The notes under the pieces were generated by a model. It searched no databases and was not told where the DNA came from. It was given only the letters and a program-made list of their open reading frames with translations. Positions 28,001 through 37,000 of a DNA stretch of 64,000 nt are shown here, in pieces. The position numbers were made by a program, and so were the translations under genes. The stretch comes from Setophaga petechia (taxonomy: Eukaryota; Chordata; Aves; Passeriformes; Parulidae). Location of the stretch: positions 20,596,235 to 20,660,234 of the forward strand of contig JANCRA010000005.1 of assembly GCA_024362935.1 (NCBI GenBank), given 5' to 3'. Positions within the stretch are counted from its first letter, which is position 1; each line of letters starts with the position of its first letter.

Positions 28001-31000
28001 GCTGACCACTGATACTTCTTTTTGTCGAGCCTCTACACCCTTCAGGTGAGAAAAGAGGATTAGAGAATTTGTGCGTATTTGTTTTCAGGTTTTGTGGAGA
28101 TGAACAAAAGGGAATTCACACTCTTATCCATATGCAAAAAAAGGGGGCAAACATTCTTTAATTTTTGGAACATAAAGATTATGCAAAAAGTGTGTAACTA
28201 AAGCCCTTAGTAGTTTTCAATAGCATATATGAATATTTATAATATTTAGCAACCTGGGTTTGGAATGGATTAGAAGACAATGTGCTGGCCTGCTGCCACA
28301 ATTCCAAACTGTAAAACTTGAAAGGGTATTGTTGTGTATACACAGCATGCTGGTAGTAGCCATTATTTATTATATTATGCAGTTGGTTCTGTTTCAGAAA
28401 GATCCAAATTTAAGTTTGTATGGCTTTTTGATAGTGGTCTTTCTTGGCACTGTGAGTAAACAGAGGTTAATCTTTGCAGGCATTGACTAGAGGTAATCCT
28501 TTTATTTGAAGAAAAACTGTAAGGAGCAGGCAATTAAACTTCCATCTGAACATTTTTTCTGTCCATGTTTCTAGTTTTCTTGCATCAAAAGAAGGCAATC
28601 TAACTTCTCTATGAGATTTGGAATGGAAATTTCACTTTGTTTCATAACCTGTTTTTCTGTTTACTTTGTACCTTACGAAAAGGAACTGTTAGGAGCTTAG
28701 ACATTATGAGACAGTAGAACAGCACTTGAAACAAAGTAACGTGAAAAGAGCTCTTCAAAGAGACATAATGCTTCAGAATCTCCCCATTGGCTTGTGATGC
28801 TGTCTTTGGGCCACATTTATTCAGCCTTAACACTCAGTTCCTCATTGGTTTTTATTTCATTATTGCCAGGATAATTCTGAATGCACAGATGAAATCACAT
28901 CATCTTCAGGAAAAGGCAAAGGAACCCTTTAAAATGAAGTCTTTCAGACAACTGAAGGAATCCAGGCAGTTCAGCCTTTAACCAGAAGTCAGACAAGTCC
29001 ATTGCCACTTCTATTTTTCCTTGCCTAGAAGAGCCCACATAATGGCAAATTTGAAAATAGCAAAAACTTTTTTAAAAACCTTCACTACATACCCATGATT
29101 TTTCTTTCAGTACAGTACTGCATTACAGTATTTATTCTGGATGTTCTGCTTTTTTTGAGAACAAACTCCCCACAAGAGAAAAAAGAGTAAAATTATTCCA
29201 AAGAACACTTTTTTTTGATAAATCTAAGTTCTCACATATGAAACTAAATAATAATAACTCCAAAGATTATTATGAGATGAGGCTTCAAAACCTTAATACT
29301 TACAGGTATGAAAAATTAGGGTGTGTATTAACAATCCATCTAGAAAGCACATCAAACAAAACTAGCTATCTTCCTGAAAATGAAGGGTTCTTAGCAAAGC
29401 TTCCTTTGAAGGTAGACAGTCTTGAAACTTCATTGTGTTGGCTGGTGCAGTTCAGCTTTATGATCTCTCCTTGAAACAGTTATTGTAGATGAGTATTTTT
29501 TGAACTGGTATAAATCAAAATAGCAGCATCAAATAACAGAGCCAAATATGAAGCCACAGAAGTGTGAAACAGTCATTTTTATATGCTTGTGTTGTTTTGA
29601 CTTATATTTGACTGGGTTAGACTGAAAAACCGACGCTGTGCAGTGTGTTCTGTCTCAGCCCAGTTACCTTGAGTATTTAAGAGGTTCCATTGAAGCCAGT
29701 GGAATTTATTCACATGCTTAATGCTAAGCATCTGTGAGGATGTTTGCAAGGTAAGTGCCCTAGAGAATCTGCATAGTAATAGTGGCTTGAAGAGGTATGA
29801 AAATTACATTAGGATAAAATTTACTCTTACTTGAATTATACATGTAAATACATATAACTTTAGGAATAACATAAGCAGATCCAGATCTGGATTCCCTAGA
29901 TCTTTTGGGAAAGTGTGTTTTAGAAATAACATATTTTAGATCAGTTTCATTTGCTAATACAAGGTGTAATCCACAAGCATTTAGGACATCATATATCAGT
30001 AGCGTTTCTTATGCTGACCAACCAACGCATTTTTGTATGCTCGATAGTACATTAAACTGTGTGAGATTATCCATTGTGTGCGTAAGGAAAGCCTTACATT
30101 GGTGCTTCCCATTCTGGAATGAGAGATTTCACAAGCTTAGTTAATTTGTAACATTTTCATTTAAGATTATAATTGTGATTTCATTTAAGATTATAATGAA
30201 TTTAGAGGAGCATATGCCCCAGGCTTTCTTGTTCACTAGTAAGAAATATATAATTCCATTTTGTGAGAGCTTATGGCTAACTAGCTTGTTAATCTCACAC
30301 AAAATTTCCATAATGTATGAAGCAGCCTGGTGAGAGTGGCTGTGTTAGAAGATATTGCTGTGTTGGAACACAGACATTAGAGTCTGATAGGGAGTAGCAT
30401 TTCCTCCCTCTATTTTTTTAAGCAAAAGAAACTGAAACAAATGTCCTTATTACAGGGATTGAATCAAACTGTTTAGCTAACTGCTGAAATTTCAGTTTAT
30501 TTGGCATTACACAGAACAACTAATTCTGCCCCATACTGGTGGGTATATTATTTCGGTGGTGCTAATCACAGAAACCAGTTAAAATTCTACAGTCCAGAAC
30601 TAATGTTTTGCTGTATGACTAACCTTAATTTATTTTCTTACAATCTATTGTAAAATAACATCTGGTTTATCACAGCAAATGTATTGATTGAAACTGAATT
30701 GAATGAAATGATGGGGGTTTTTTGCTGAAGAGGAAGCACAGCCAAGAAGCACTGAAGTGACTTCTGCTTTTTTCCGGTGAATTGTCAGTAGAAGGGTCCA
30801 CCAAAAGTGAATCCACTTTTCAGGTTGAGTTAGATATACTTGTGCAAAGTTAACACTGGTCTGTTTATGAAACTTGGCTGCAGGCCACAGTACTGACAGT
30901 GGCTTTCTCACCTGTGAACCAAGCATTCTGCCAGTAGAATCACCCTCATGTGCTTATTTACACTGTCAGCTTCCAGGAGAATGCATTTTAAACTCTAGTT

Positions 31001-33128
31001 TGTATAAAAGGTGAAAGCTCTTTAATTGCTGAATATATTCTAGAAATGGCCTTGCTGTTAGGAGCTGATAGTCATTAAATTAACATGTATATACTCCATG
31101 GTATTCCTTTTACTTTTTAATATGGTAAGATGTTATCAAAGAAATGCACATTGAAGGGGCTGATTTTGATTCTTACTTAGGGCCTTTTACAGCATTCAAG
31201 CAAGGGAAAGAGTTCTCTGAGCACATGTAAATTATACTCATGCTTATTTAAAGCCTGTGTAAATGCAAATCACACCCTATACATTAAAGTAGCAGCATTA
31301 AAATTATATTTTCATTCATATGACTGCTTTTATTGGCATGTGTCTTCACACTCAGGCACAGAGGTGCTTCGTTTGAATGCTGATGAAATACAGTGCTTGT
31401 TCTCTGATTGCATCCCATCCTTTCCTTCCAGCGCATGATTGCCAACACCGTCAGGACAGTGAAATTCTGCCGAAGCCAATCTTTCAGTAAGTGTGTTACA
31501 ACATCTGTACTGTCAGCATTATCATCAGTAGCTACAGTAATTACAACTAATTCTGTTTGTACCAGAACTCAAGAGCCTGCTTTCCAGTGATTCTTCCATG
31601 TTTGGATCCTGTGATGTTTGACAGGGCGAAATATCCTTCAGGAAGCTCTAATAAACCCCTTCTCCTCTCTTTTTTCCATGCATGTAAATATCTGTGAGGT
31701 CTCTACCCATCTGTCAGATTAGAGCCAGTTGAAATTAGACACTGGATTCAGAAGTGGTTGAAATAAGTCTAGCAGGCAGCACCACACAAATACTTGCTTG
31801 GATAAATGCTGTTTTAATATGAAACCAGTCTGGAGACATGACCTTTATAAATGACATAACTGCATAAGGCGGTGAATTTAAAACCAGTTTGTCAGTATAA
31901 TTACCAGAACTTCCTTGAGGCCATGTAAGATGACAGAGCTGTATGGTCAAACAGGCTTCTCTGTGGGTCTCATCCCATCGAGCTGCACTGTCAGTCTCAG
32001 TCACATGGGCATTTCCTCAGCACTTCATCCATTTTGACTCCCAGTACCCTTCCTCTTTCTCAAACAAAAGAATAAGTAATATAAAACTATATTTTTATAA
32101 AAATAGTTTCTTTCTATATGAGTCAAAGCTTAACTGTAGATCTATAGAAATTTCTGTAGAACATTAGAAATTAAGAAAGATTTTTTTTTCCTCCACAATC
32201 CAGGTTTTCCTGGCTTTGTGTCTTTAAATTTGATGTATTAAGCATGAGTGAGACCTCCACATACTTAGAAATGGAAGCAGATTTTCATTATACATGATAT
32301 AACAAAATGTCAGTATATAGATCTACTGGATCTAAATTCCATGGTTTTTGTGTGTGGGCATGTGTAATGTAATGTAGATGCTTCAGTATAATTTTTTAGT
32401 TGAATTTAAATTACCTAACACATATTACATTACACTGTAAGCTGTTCCTATGGGGCTGAAGATACTTAGAATTTGACTCAGTAGTATTCCATAACTGCTG
32501 CTGGAGTAGGTATAATGTGGTTAAGAAATGTAAACAGGTAGTAAATTCTGAGGCTTGAATGGGGCAGCCACTAAGCACTACATTGATACAAATATTTAAA
32601 ATTAGAATATTGCATGAAAAGAAGCTGAAATCAATTACAAAATTTTGAATCTGTGAAAGCTGCTGGTTCAAAAGCAAATGATCAGCTTTAAATTGTACTT
32701 GTTAGCTGTATAATGTATAGCTAATGACTGATAAGGTGATGTGTCAAACTGTCACCGAGGGCCATCAATTTTAGTAAATGTAGCCAAGGATGTCCAAAAG
32801 AAAAGTTAATTTGTGGGGGTAGTAACCAGAAAGATCATCAGATACGGAGAAAAGGTTTCCAAGAGAGCAATTTCTAAATATTTTCTTTTTAACTCACCAG
32901 GATCTAGTCTTTCCTGTGACAGCTGGTAAGGAGTTGTGCATTTTGTTCAGGCATTTGTCCATTTACGTGTATCAATCCTACATCATTTCTCTTTCACCAG
33001 ATCCTGATGCAGCCCTAACTAATAAAAACCATCAGGATGTTCGGAGCTACGTGCGGCAATTAAATGTGATTGACAACCAGAGAACTTTATCACAGATGTC
33101 TCACCGACTGGAACCGCGCCGAGCATAA
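924..33128 (+). CDS. RAPGEF4: RAPGEF4 (EPAC2), C-terminal half, 15 exons
   Basis: EPAC2 is a guanine-nucleotide exchange factor that loads Rap1/Rap2 with GTP when cAMP binds its regulatory half; it acts at membranes in neurons and endocrine cells (family knowledge). Coding pieces are 924-1002, 5353-5503, 6706-6794, 7221-7251, 7488-7566, 8437-8583, 9744-9841, 12818-12943, 13405-13583, 19671-19761, 21982-22032, 22664-22751, 23086-23150, 31432-31486 and 33001-33128. They join without a frame break into about 485 residues ending in LEPRRA-stop, matching remembered mammalian EPAC2 (about 1011 residues) from roughly residue 527 on. Domains in order are REM, RA (from about residue 640) and CDC25 homology (about 770 to the end). 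The cyclic-nucleotide and DEP exons lie upstream of the window. No exon seems missing and no stop interrupts it, so this is a live gene cut by the window edge. Residue numbers below assume no indel against human. Confidence 0.97.
1003..5352 (+). other. RAPGEF4: U12-type AT-AC intron of RAPGEF4
   Basis: The intron starts ATATCCTTTTTT (1003), contains TTCCTTGAC at 5334-5342 and ends GGGCAC at 5352. The donor and branch site match the minor-spliceosome consensus exactly. The branch A at 5341 lies 11 nt before the splice junction, within the short spacing typical of U12 introns. There is no polypyrimidine tract before the AC. Joining 1002 to 5353 gives an uninterrupted family sequence. The interior is AT-rich with no recognised repeat or gene; an antisense open frame of 136 codons at 3067-3477 looks like chance. 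Confidence 0.93.
5353..5503 (+). CDS. RAPGEF4: RAPGEF4 exon, REM region, about residues 553-603
   Basis: One base completes the His codon split by the AT-AC intron, then [20 protein letters not shown] and [20 protein letters not shown] follow, ending AMAFLE in phase 0 before a GTATAA donor. Residues [12 protein letters not shown] are the helical REM core shared by Ras-family exchange factors. An ordinary AG at 5373-5374 would also give an open exon starting at GTEQEK. It would drop the YHAQPSQ residues and has no matching GT donor upstream, so 5353 is preferred. Confidence 0.95.
5504..6705 (+). other. RAPGEF4: RAPGEF4 intron
   Basis: GT-AG intron (GTATAA donor, TTTACAG acceptor). No repeat, exon or RNA gene recognised in it. 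Confidence 0.85.
6706..6794 (+). CDS. RAPGEF4: RAPGEF4 exon, end of REM, about residues 604-633
   Basis: The 89-bp exon reads [20 protein letters not shown] then PELEKIVKQ, ending with the first two bases of an Ile codon before GTAAGC. It is the acidic, helical end of the REM region. The Thr in SDDTRM stands where mammals have Ala, a conservative surface change. Confidence 0.95.
6795..7220 (+). other. RAPGEF4: RAPGEF4 intron
   Basis: AT-rich GT-AG intron (GTAAGC donor, TTTTTATAG acceptor) with no other feature recognised. Confidence 0.85.
7221..7251 (+). CDS. RAPGEF4: RAPGEF4 31-bp microexon, about residues 633-643
   Basis: A very short exon after TTTTTATAG. One base completes Ile, then [10 protein letters not shown], ending in phase 0 before GTAAGA. 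It encodes the charged linker between REM and the RA domain. At 31 bp, its omission would shift the frame, so it must be included for a full-length protein. Confidence 0.93.
7488..7566 (+). CDS. RAPGEF4: RAPGEF4 exon, start of RA domain, about residues 644-670
   Basis: After TTTTCAG it reads [20 protein letters not shown] then IRGSDE, plus one base of a Val codon, before GTGATT. This is the linker that leads into the Ras-association domain. The sequence is close to mammalian EPAC2; the short intron before it (7252-7487) is the smallest in the window. Confidence 0.95.
7567..8436 (+). other. RAPGEF4: RAPGEF4 intron
   Basis: GT-AG intron (GTGATT donor, TTCTTTAG acceptor). Unique-looking sequence with nothing else recognised. 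Confidence 0.85.
8437..8583 (+). CDS. RAPGEF4: RAPGEF4 exon, RA domain, about residues 670-719
   Basis: The 147-bp exon reads [20 protein letters not shown], then [20 protein letters not shown] and VKMSSGG, with one base of a Glu codon, before GTACTA. This is the ubiquitin-like Ras-association fold that lets EPAC2 bind GTP-loaded Ras at the plasma membrane (family knowledge). It was chosen over the longer open frame starting at 8376, which is only intron read-through into the exon. Confidence 0.96.
8584..9743 (+). other. RAPGEF4: RAPGEF4 intron, with possible cryptic exon
   Basis: GT-AG intron. It contains a 59-bp segment at 9243-9301 bounded by TTTTTGCAG and GTAAGTT that would act as a frame-breaking exon if used (see findings). 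An antisense open frame at 9326-9766 overlaps the next exon and resembles nothing known. Confidence 0.8.
9744..9841 (+). CDS. RAPGEF4: RAPGEF4 exon, end of RA domain, about residues 719-751
   Basis: After TTTTTACAG, two bases complete Glu, then [20 protein letters not shown] and [12 protein letters not shown], in phase 0 before GTATGT. It is the last strand and helix of the RA fold plus the hinge to the catalytic domain. It is strongly conserved with mammals. Confidence 0.96.
9842..12817 (+). other. RAPGEF4: RAPGEF4 intron with a small CpG-rich patch
   Basis: A GT-AG intron of about 3 kb. Most is AT-rich and unremarkable, including a chance open frame at 11197-11568. From about 11880 to 12005 the sequence becomes abruptly GC- and CpG-rich, unlike its surroundings (separate entry). 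No transposon signature seen. Confidence 0.8.
11880..12005. promoter_or_regulatory. Intronic CpG-rich patch
   Basis: About 125 bp with many CG dinucleotides, for example GAGCAGCGCCGCTGACCCGG near 11930 and GCCGGGGGGCTGG near 11971, in otherwise CpG-poor intron. It could be a small regulatory element, an internal promoter or a remnant of a GC-rich repeat. The sequence does not decide between these. Confidence 0.35.
12818..12943 (+). CDS. RAPGEF4: RAPGEF4 exon, start of CDC25 domain, about residues 752-793
   Basis: The 126-bp exon, phase 0 at both ends, reads [20 protein letters not shown] then [20 protein letters not shown] and HE before GTATGA. The segment from [12 protein letters not shown] to WELFNCVHE is the opening helix of the CDC25 homology domain (binding 'DLAxQLTxxDxxLF' type pattern of Ras/Rap exchange factors). 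Being a multiple of three, it could be skipped without a frameshift, but that would damage the catalytic domain. Confidence 0.96.
12944..13404 (+). other. RAPGEF4: RAPGEF4 intron
   Basis: Short GT-AG intron (GTATGA donor, TTTCCTAG acceptor); nothing else recognised. Confidence 0.85.
13405..13583 (+). CDS. RAPGEF4: RAPGEF4 exon, catalytic core, about residues 794-853
   Basis: The largest exon in the window (179 bp). It reads [20 protein letters not shown], then [20 protein letters not shown] and [19 protein letters not shown], and ends with two bases of a His codon before GTAAGT. The FNxxxxWVxxEI pattern and the following helix are core elements of CDC25-type exchange factors. The reading frame runs on to a chance TAA in the intron, which the splice site avoids. 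Confidence 0.97.
14072..14830 (+). mobile_element. CR1 LINE fragment, 3' part, sense
   Basis: Translating the + strand gives degraded CR1 reverse-transcriptase C-terminal pieces: SKFADDTK at about 14073-14097, [15 protein letters not shown] near 14250 and [11 protein letters not shown] near 14303, followed further on by WNRLPRE-like coding remains. The 3' end GGACTGGATGATCTCCAG ... AATTCTGTGAATCTGTGA near 14775-14829 is the standard CR1 tail. The sequence jumps from the FADD box directly to VLHLGKSNP, so coding sequence between them is deleted. Stops and frameshifts make it a dead copy. Confidence 0.93.
16073..16086. promoter_or_regulatory. X-box-like palindrome (RFX-type site candidate)
   Basis: GCTGCCATGGTAAC differs at one base from the perfect RFX X-box palindrome GTTGCCATGGTAAC. 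It lies in a RAPGEF4 intron in a slightly GC-richer stretch. Binding is an inference from the motif only. Confidence 0.3.
18005..18748 (-). mobile_element. CR1 LINE fragment, 3' part, antisense
   Basis: Read on the + strand it begins with the reverse complement of the CR1 tail (ACTCATAGAATAGTTTGGGT) and CCTTGCCATGGGCAGG. It continues through reversed reverse-transcriptase coding sequence such as ACCAGCACCCCCAAGTCCTT near 18419 and GTGTCATCAGCAAACCTGCT near 18636, the last being the complement of the FADD-box region. A stretch is missing between the WNRLP-equivalent (about 18180) and the following part, so it is internally deleted. The + strand open frame at 18204-18773 is only this element read backwards. 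Confidence 0.92.
19671..19761 (+). CDS. RAPGEF4: RAPGEF4 exon, catalytic domain, about residues 853-883
   Basis: After TGTGTTTCAG, one base completes His, then [20 protein letters not shown] and [10 protein letters not shown], in phase 0 before GTAAGT. The [20 protein letters not shown] pattern is the signature region of Ras/Rap exchange factors, forming part of the Rap-contact surface. Confidence 0.97.
19762..21981 (+). other. RAPGEF4: RAPGEF4 intron
   Basis: AT-rich GT-AG intron (GTAAGT donor, ATTAACAG acceptor). The only item noted is an X-box-like GTTGCTAGGAAAC at 21814-21826. No transposon or exon recognised. Confidence 0.85.
21982..22032 (+). CDS. RAPGEF4: RAPGEF4 51-bp exon, about residues 884-900
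   Basis: Reads [17 protein letters not shown], phase 0 at both ends. The donor is GTGAAT, weaker than the other donors here. The KFxxxFxxLE-like helix is part of the catalytic domain just before the helical hairpin that opens the Rap nucleotide site. Skipping would keep the frame but remove 17 catalytic-domain residues. Confidence 0.95.
22033..22663 (+). other. RAPGEF4: RAPGEF4 intron
   Basis: AT-rich GT-AG intron (GTGAAT donor, TTTTTTGTAAG acceptor). Nothing else recognised. Confidence 0.85.
22664..22751 (+). CDS. RAPGEF4: RAPGEF4 exon, catalytic domain, about residues 901-930
   Basis: Reads [20 protein letters not shown] then IPFMPLLIK, with one base of an Asp codon, before GTAAGC. The NHRAYR ... 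[13 protein letters not shown] block is highly conserved in Rap/Ras exchange factors and contacts the GTPase switch region. Confidence 0.97.
22752..23085 (+). other. RAPGEF4: RAPGEF4 intron
   Basis: A 334-bp GT-AG intron (GTAAGC donor, CTATACAG acceptor), AT-rich, with no other feature. Confidence 0.85.
23086..23150 (+). CDS. RAPGEF4: RAPGEF4 exon, catalytic domain, about residues 930-951
   Basis: After CTATACAG, two bases complete Asp, then [20 protein letters not shown] and M, in phase 0 before GTATGT. The LxDLTFxxEGN-like motif is the end of the conserved CDC25 signature. Confidence 0.97.
23920..24178 (-). mobile_element. CR1 LINE 3' fragment, antisense
   Basis: The minus strand translates to CR1 C-terminal sequence: [20 protein letters not shown] and [13 protein letters not shown]. 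Its start on the + strand, AGAATCACAGGATCAC, is the reversed CR1 tail. It is truncated at its 5' side near 24178. Confidence 0.92.
30155..30198. repeat. Short tandem duplication, 24-bp unit
   Basis: TTTCATTTAAGATTATAAT occurs twice in a row with 24-bp spacing. It is a small local duplication in an intron, with no sign of function. Confidence 0.8.
31432..31486 (+). CDS. RAPGEF4: RAPGEF4 exon, about residues 952-970
   Basis: After CCTTCCAG, reads [18 protein letters not shown] with one base of an Asn codon, before GTAAGT. It encodes the late catalytic-domain helix. From memory, mammals have RTVRYYRSQPF here, so this is the most diverged spot of the otherwise nearly invariant catalytic domain (KFC for RYY). 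Confidence 0.95.
31487..33000 (+). other. RAPGEF4: Last RAPGEF4 intron
   Basis: GT-AG intron (GTAAGT donor, CTTTCACCAG acceptor), AT-rich, nothing else recognised. Confidence 0.85.
33001..33128 (+). CDS. RAPGEF4: RAPGEF4 terminal coding exon, about residues 970-1011, and stop
   Basis: After CTTTCACCAG, two bases complete Asn, then [40 protein letters not shown] and A, with a TAA stop at 33126-33128. It forms the C-terminal cap of the CDC25 domain. The ending RRA replaces RRP recalled for mammals. Confidence 0.97.
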
Positions 33129-34085
33129 ACATTTGAAGCAATGATGAGAAACGATCTTTTATCCTCTCAAGGTCACTTGTTAAGAACTTCACTTTCTCTG
33201 CTACTGCACTGCCACTACAAAAATAAGCAAAAACATACCATAAGGTCTTAGGCAACGCACAATATACCAGCCTGCTGGAGAACTTTGGCTGAGGAAGAAT
33301 TTATGCACTGTAGGTATATGAGTGGCCATGTTGTGAACTGTTAATTCATCTTAAAGTGTAGTAAGTGATATCTCATACAGATTTTAAAAAAGGCAAAAGA
33401 TAGAATAGTTAGTGGGAAATGCACAAAAACTTATAACAGTTCTAAGGTAGGTAGTGGGTTCTTCTCCCTTAATTAAGAATCTGTATTTTATGGTTTATGC
33501 TTCAGGTCAGGACCAAAACTGATCGTCAGTTTAGCTTGCTCAGCTGCTCTTGACCTCAACAGAAGATGGATGTAAGGATCTCATGAAATAATGTAGGTTC
33601 AAGAGTGGTCCAAGGTACAGTTCCATTCAGAGAAGACTTACAAATATTTCCATTTTAAATACAATAAATACTAAGAAAAATTCCTAGTCTTAATCATACT
33701 GTCTACTACTAAAAGCAGTGTGGCCATTTCAGAAAATTGACAGGACTGAAAATATTTGAATGATAAATAGATTAATCAGTGTTTACATTTTACTTCCTTC
33801 TTTTTAAATTACCAATCAGGTTTTTACAAAATTCAGTTAAAAAGTAAGGTCATCAAAATCAATAGCATTAAAGGTAGCAAAGGACTGGTTCAAAAAGAGC
33901 ACAATATGCACAAATGGATTTCAAGATAATATTTTCCTGGACATTAAAACCTTAAACTTCAGCTAGAATTAATCTTGGCTGGTTAACACATCTTCTGGTC
34001 TTACACATTTACAAATATTTTAATTTTCAGCCAATTGTTTGCACTTTCAATAGACTGTAAATAAATGTCAATTCATTATGTTCTA
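33129..34085 (+). other. RAPGEF4: RAPGEF4 3' untranslated region (end inferred)
   Basis: AU-rich sequence after the stop. AATAAA poly(A) signals occur at 33663-33668 and 34060-34065, the second followed by T-rich sequence. A further one is at 34531-34536. I place the main end shortly after the 34060 signal; the true end or ends cannot be read from sequence alone. Confidence 0.55.
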
Positions 34086-37000
34086 GAATATTTATTTATG
34101 TAATAGTTATTGTGCCAAAATAATTCTGGTTTATTTATTTTGTTTAGCATGTTATAAGAGTACAGCTTTTGTCTTCACACTCTGTGCATTTACATGTAGA
34201 AGTTGTGTGACCTATCTTTTCTGTAAATAACATGCAGTACCTTATTAAATGTAATTGCTGGAAAGGTTTAGTCACTGGCCTTATTTGCACTTTCAGCTTC
34301 ATTCCTGCATAAATACCAATGCTACTAATTGGCTGATATATCAAACTTGGCTTGTCATTTGCTGGCCTCAAACCCGCAGTTGGCCTTTGTGCACTGAGAG
34401 ATGGACGTTGAGATTAAAGCCAGTCAGATCCATCCCTGCCACGGGGAGGACAGTCAGGCAGTGACGCAACACCACTGTCTCATTAGCTCATTTGTTTCTC
34501 AGGAGAAAACATTTAAATTGGAAAGGTTTAAATAAAGAAGGGATATATTCTTAATTTTAGCTAACTAATTTGTCCTGCTCAGTCACTAATGTGAGCACTA
34601 CACGTTATCTTATCTAGGGCAGGATTTTACCTCAGGTTGGCAAACTCAAGACCTTGGCTAACAGGGCATTTGAGAGACGTCTGGGTTTCGATGACCATGG
34701 GGAGGTCTCTCAGGGCCTGCAGCCATGAGGGGAGGGGTGGTCTGGCAAGTGCCCTTTCCTCTCCTGAATGCTCCTGGGGATGGCTGTACTGCTGCTGGGC
34801 AAGCCCAGATGGCAGCCAAGTGCATGCCAAGGGAATGACAATGTTCAAATGGTAAAAGTCTTTCCTATTGCATTCACACTGGTTCTGTGCTCTGAAGCTG
34901 GATGTCATAAAAATGATTAAGCCTGAAATTAGAAGTTGCAACTATTATCTCATAATTAAGCTTCAGAGATGACCTCATTGATATAGTCTACATTTTGCTT
35001 TGAACGCAGAGCATATTTTTTTTGGCATTGAGCAGGACTGTGTGGAATCAGTATACACATATAAATTTTTTTTATCTATAAAAATAATTAAATTCTTTTA
35101 GTCAAAACAAATTCCGCAAAAGTTGAGAGTCAGTGGGGAAATGCTGACACAGAACCACAATCTGCTTGGTACCTGCATTCTGCAAAGGAAAGAATTACAC
35201 AGTTAAGAAATATTCTGCAGCATGATGAAATAATTTATTTTAACTTTGCTGTCTGACTAGAAGTTCAAGATGATTCAGAGGAAAATCAGCTAATAATATA
35301 GAGACGAATTTGTGTCTTGTCATTTCAAGTGAGAAATATTTATTTCCATTTCAGCTGTTCGATGAATATACTTCATATGGCTTTTTCAGATAAAGAATCT
35401 TCCCAGAAGCAAAGTATGCAGTCGAATAAACTACAGGGACACAATGAATTCAACAGGCATTTTTATCTTTGCAATCAATTGGTAACATTTCTGAGTTCAT
35501 GATTTTATTTGTTCCAGGTTTATTCCTATTGTTTGGACTTTCATTTATTTCTATGTTAGCTGGTTTACAAAGCTGCCAAGTTTTGGCTTGGCTCTGCATG
35601 TAGACTAATTCTTCATCCGTTTAGTATGTTTTTATCCCCTTGGTTTATTCCTTTTTTTTCTTTAGAACTTCTGTTTTACTTATTTGTCACCAGCAGTCTC
35701 TATCATGTAGTTGTATCCCAGTGATACAAAGAGAGGTTTCATGGCACCTCCATGTCAACAAACGAATGCAGTTTACCTACTCAATGAAACAGGTATCTGA
35801 CATTTTTTAATTTTCCAATAAAGGGTGCTGTATAAATAACAAGTGTTGCTATCTCTGTATCTAACTAATTCAAGTGGCTCAGATGGTTACTATGGTTCTA
35901 ATCACTGTCTAAATACCTAGAGATTAGATTAATAAAACTACCTTCTGGCTCTAGGATCTGTCCTGGGCTTCCCTTGCTCCCTGTGTTGACTTTACAACAG
36001 GAAGGCAGCTGCCAATATATTGCTCTAGCTGTAGGAAGTCTAAGCAACTGTTGCACTAGAGTGGAGAATGAATAGGAACTCAAGAAACACTGAAATGTCA
36101 AAACATCCATCCTGACTTCACCCTGTGCTCACAGCTGCGAGTCACAGCTTGTTCCTGTTCACTGAGGGCACTGCCTTGCTGCTGACTCTGCGACGGGCGT
36201 GCAGGCCTGGCTGCAGGGAGCTGGGCAATCCCCAGCACTGCTCTGCTCATGGGCCATCCTGGTTTAGGTGCACCACTTGGTGTGGTTTTGGCCCATGCCA
36301 GCTACCTCTGCAGGAGAGTGTCCAGGCATTACTTCTGGGAGATCATGCAGCCCGGCCATTTCCAGGGGAAACTACAGAGCTGTCTGTCCTGCCTCTGTCC
36401 CGCCCCCACAGACCTCCAGTGGGACCCAAGGTGCTCTGCACCTCCATCACACCTATTTGCATAAACAGCACAAACACTACAGCACAGCCCCCTCCTCACT
36501 GCAACACTGCAGGCTAAACAAACATAAACCTGTTCTAAATCCTAATTGGGATGGTTATGCCTAAGGGTCACAGGCCATACAGTGCTGATACGGCTGGTCC
36601 CTGCTGCTTGGCCTCAGGCCCCAGAGCTCCTGGTCCTGTTTTATTTACTGGCAGAGCCATAACTATAGTATGATTTTTCAGATGAGATATGACCAGGAGG
36701 CAGTGTCCAGAATAAATATCCACTGCTGGGACCACTGAGCCAGGGTGGCGACACCTTGGGCATTTTGGAAAATGTTCTGCATTACAGGGCTCCACCATTG
36801 GCCTTATTTTGCTCAGGCAGCAGTAGCCCTCTGTTTAGGGCTGCAGAGCCTGAAGAGTCACAGGGTACAGCTCTCCTCACCCTGGCACATTTCACTATTG
36901 TTAATTTGTTAGGATTTCTTCTTTTTCTCAATGACCAGGCACAGTGCTGACAAAAGCAGGGAAGAAAGGTTAAATCCAGGGAAGCTTGAATCCTGTACAC

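Larger units (their letters stand above)
23151..31431 (+). other. RAPGEF4: Long RAPGEF4 intron (8.3 kb)
   Basis: The longest intron of the gene in this window, GT-AG (GTATGT donor, CCTTCCAG acceptor). It holds an antisense CR1 piece at about 23920-24178 and a 24-bp imperfect tandem duplication near 30155-30198. The rest is AT-rich and unique-looking; open frames there are short and resemble nothing known. Confidence 0.85.

Noticed and set aside
36125..36564. Three overlapping + strand frames in a GC-richer intergenic patch
   Set aside because: Simultaneously open shifted frames point to composition; no known protein, no splice pattern.
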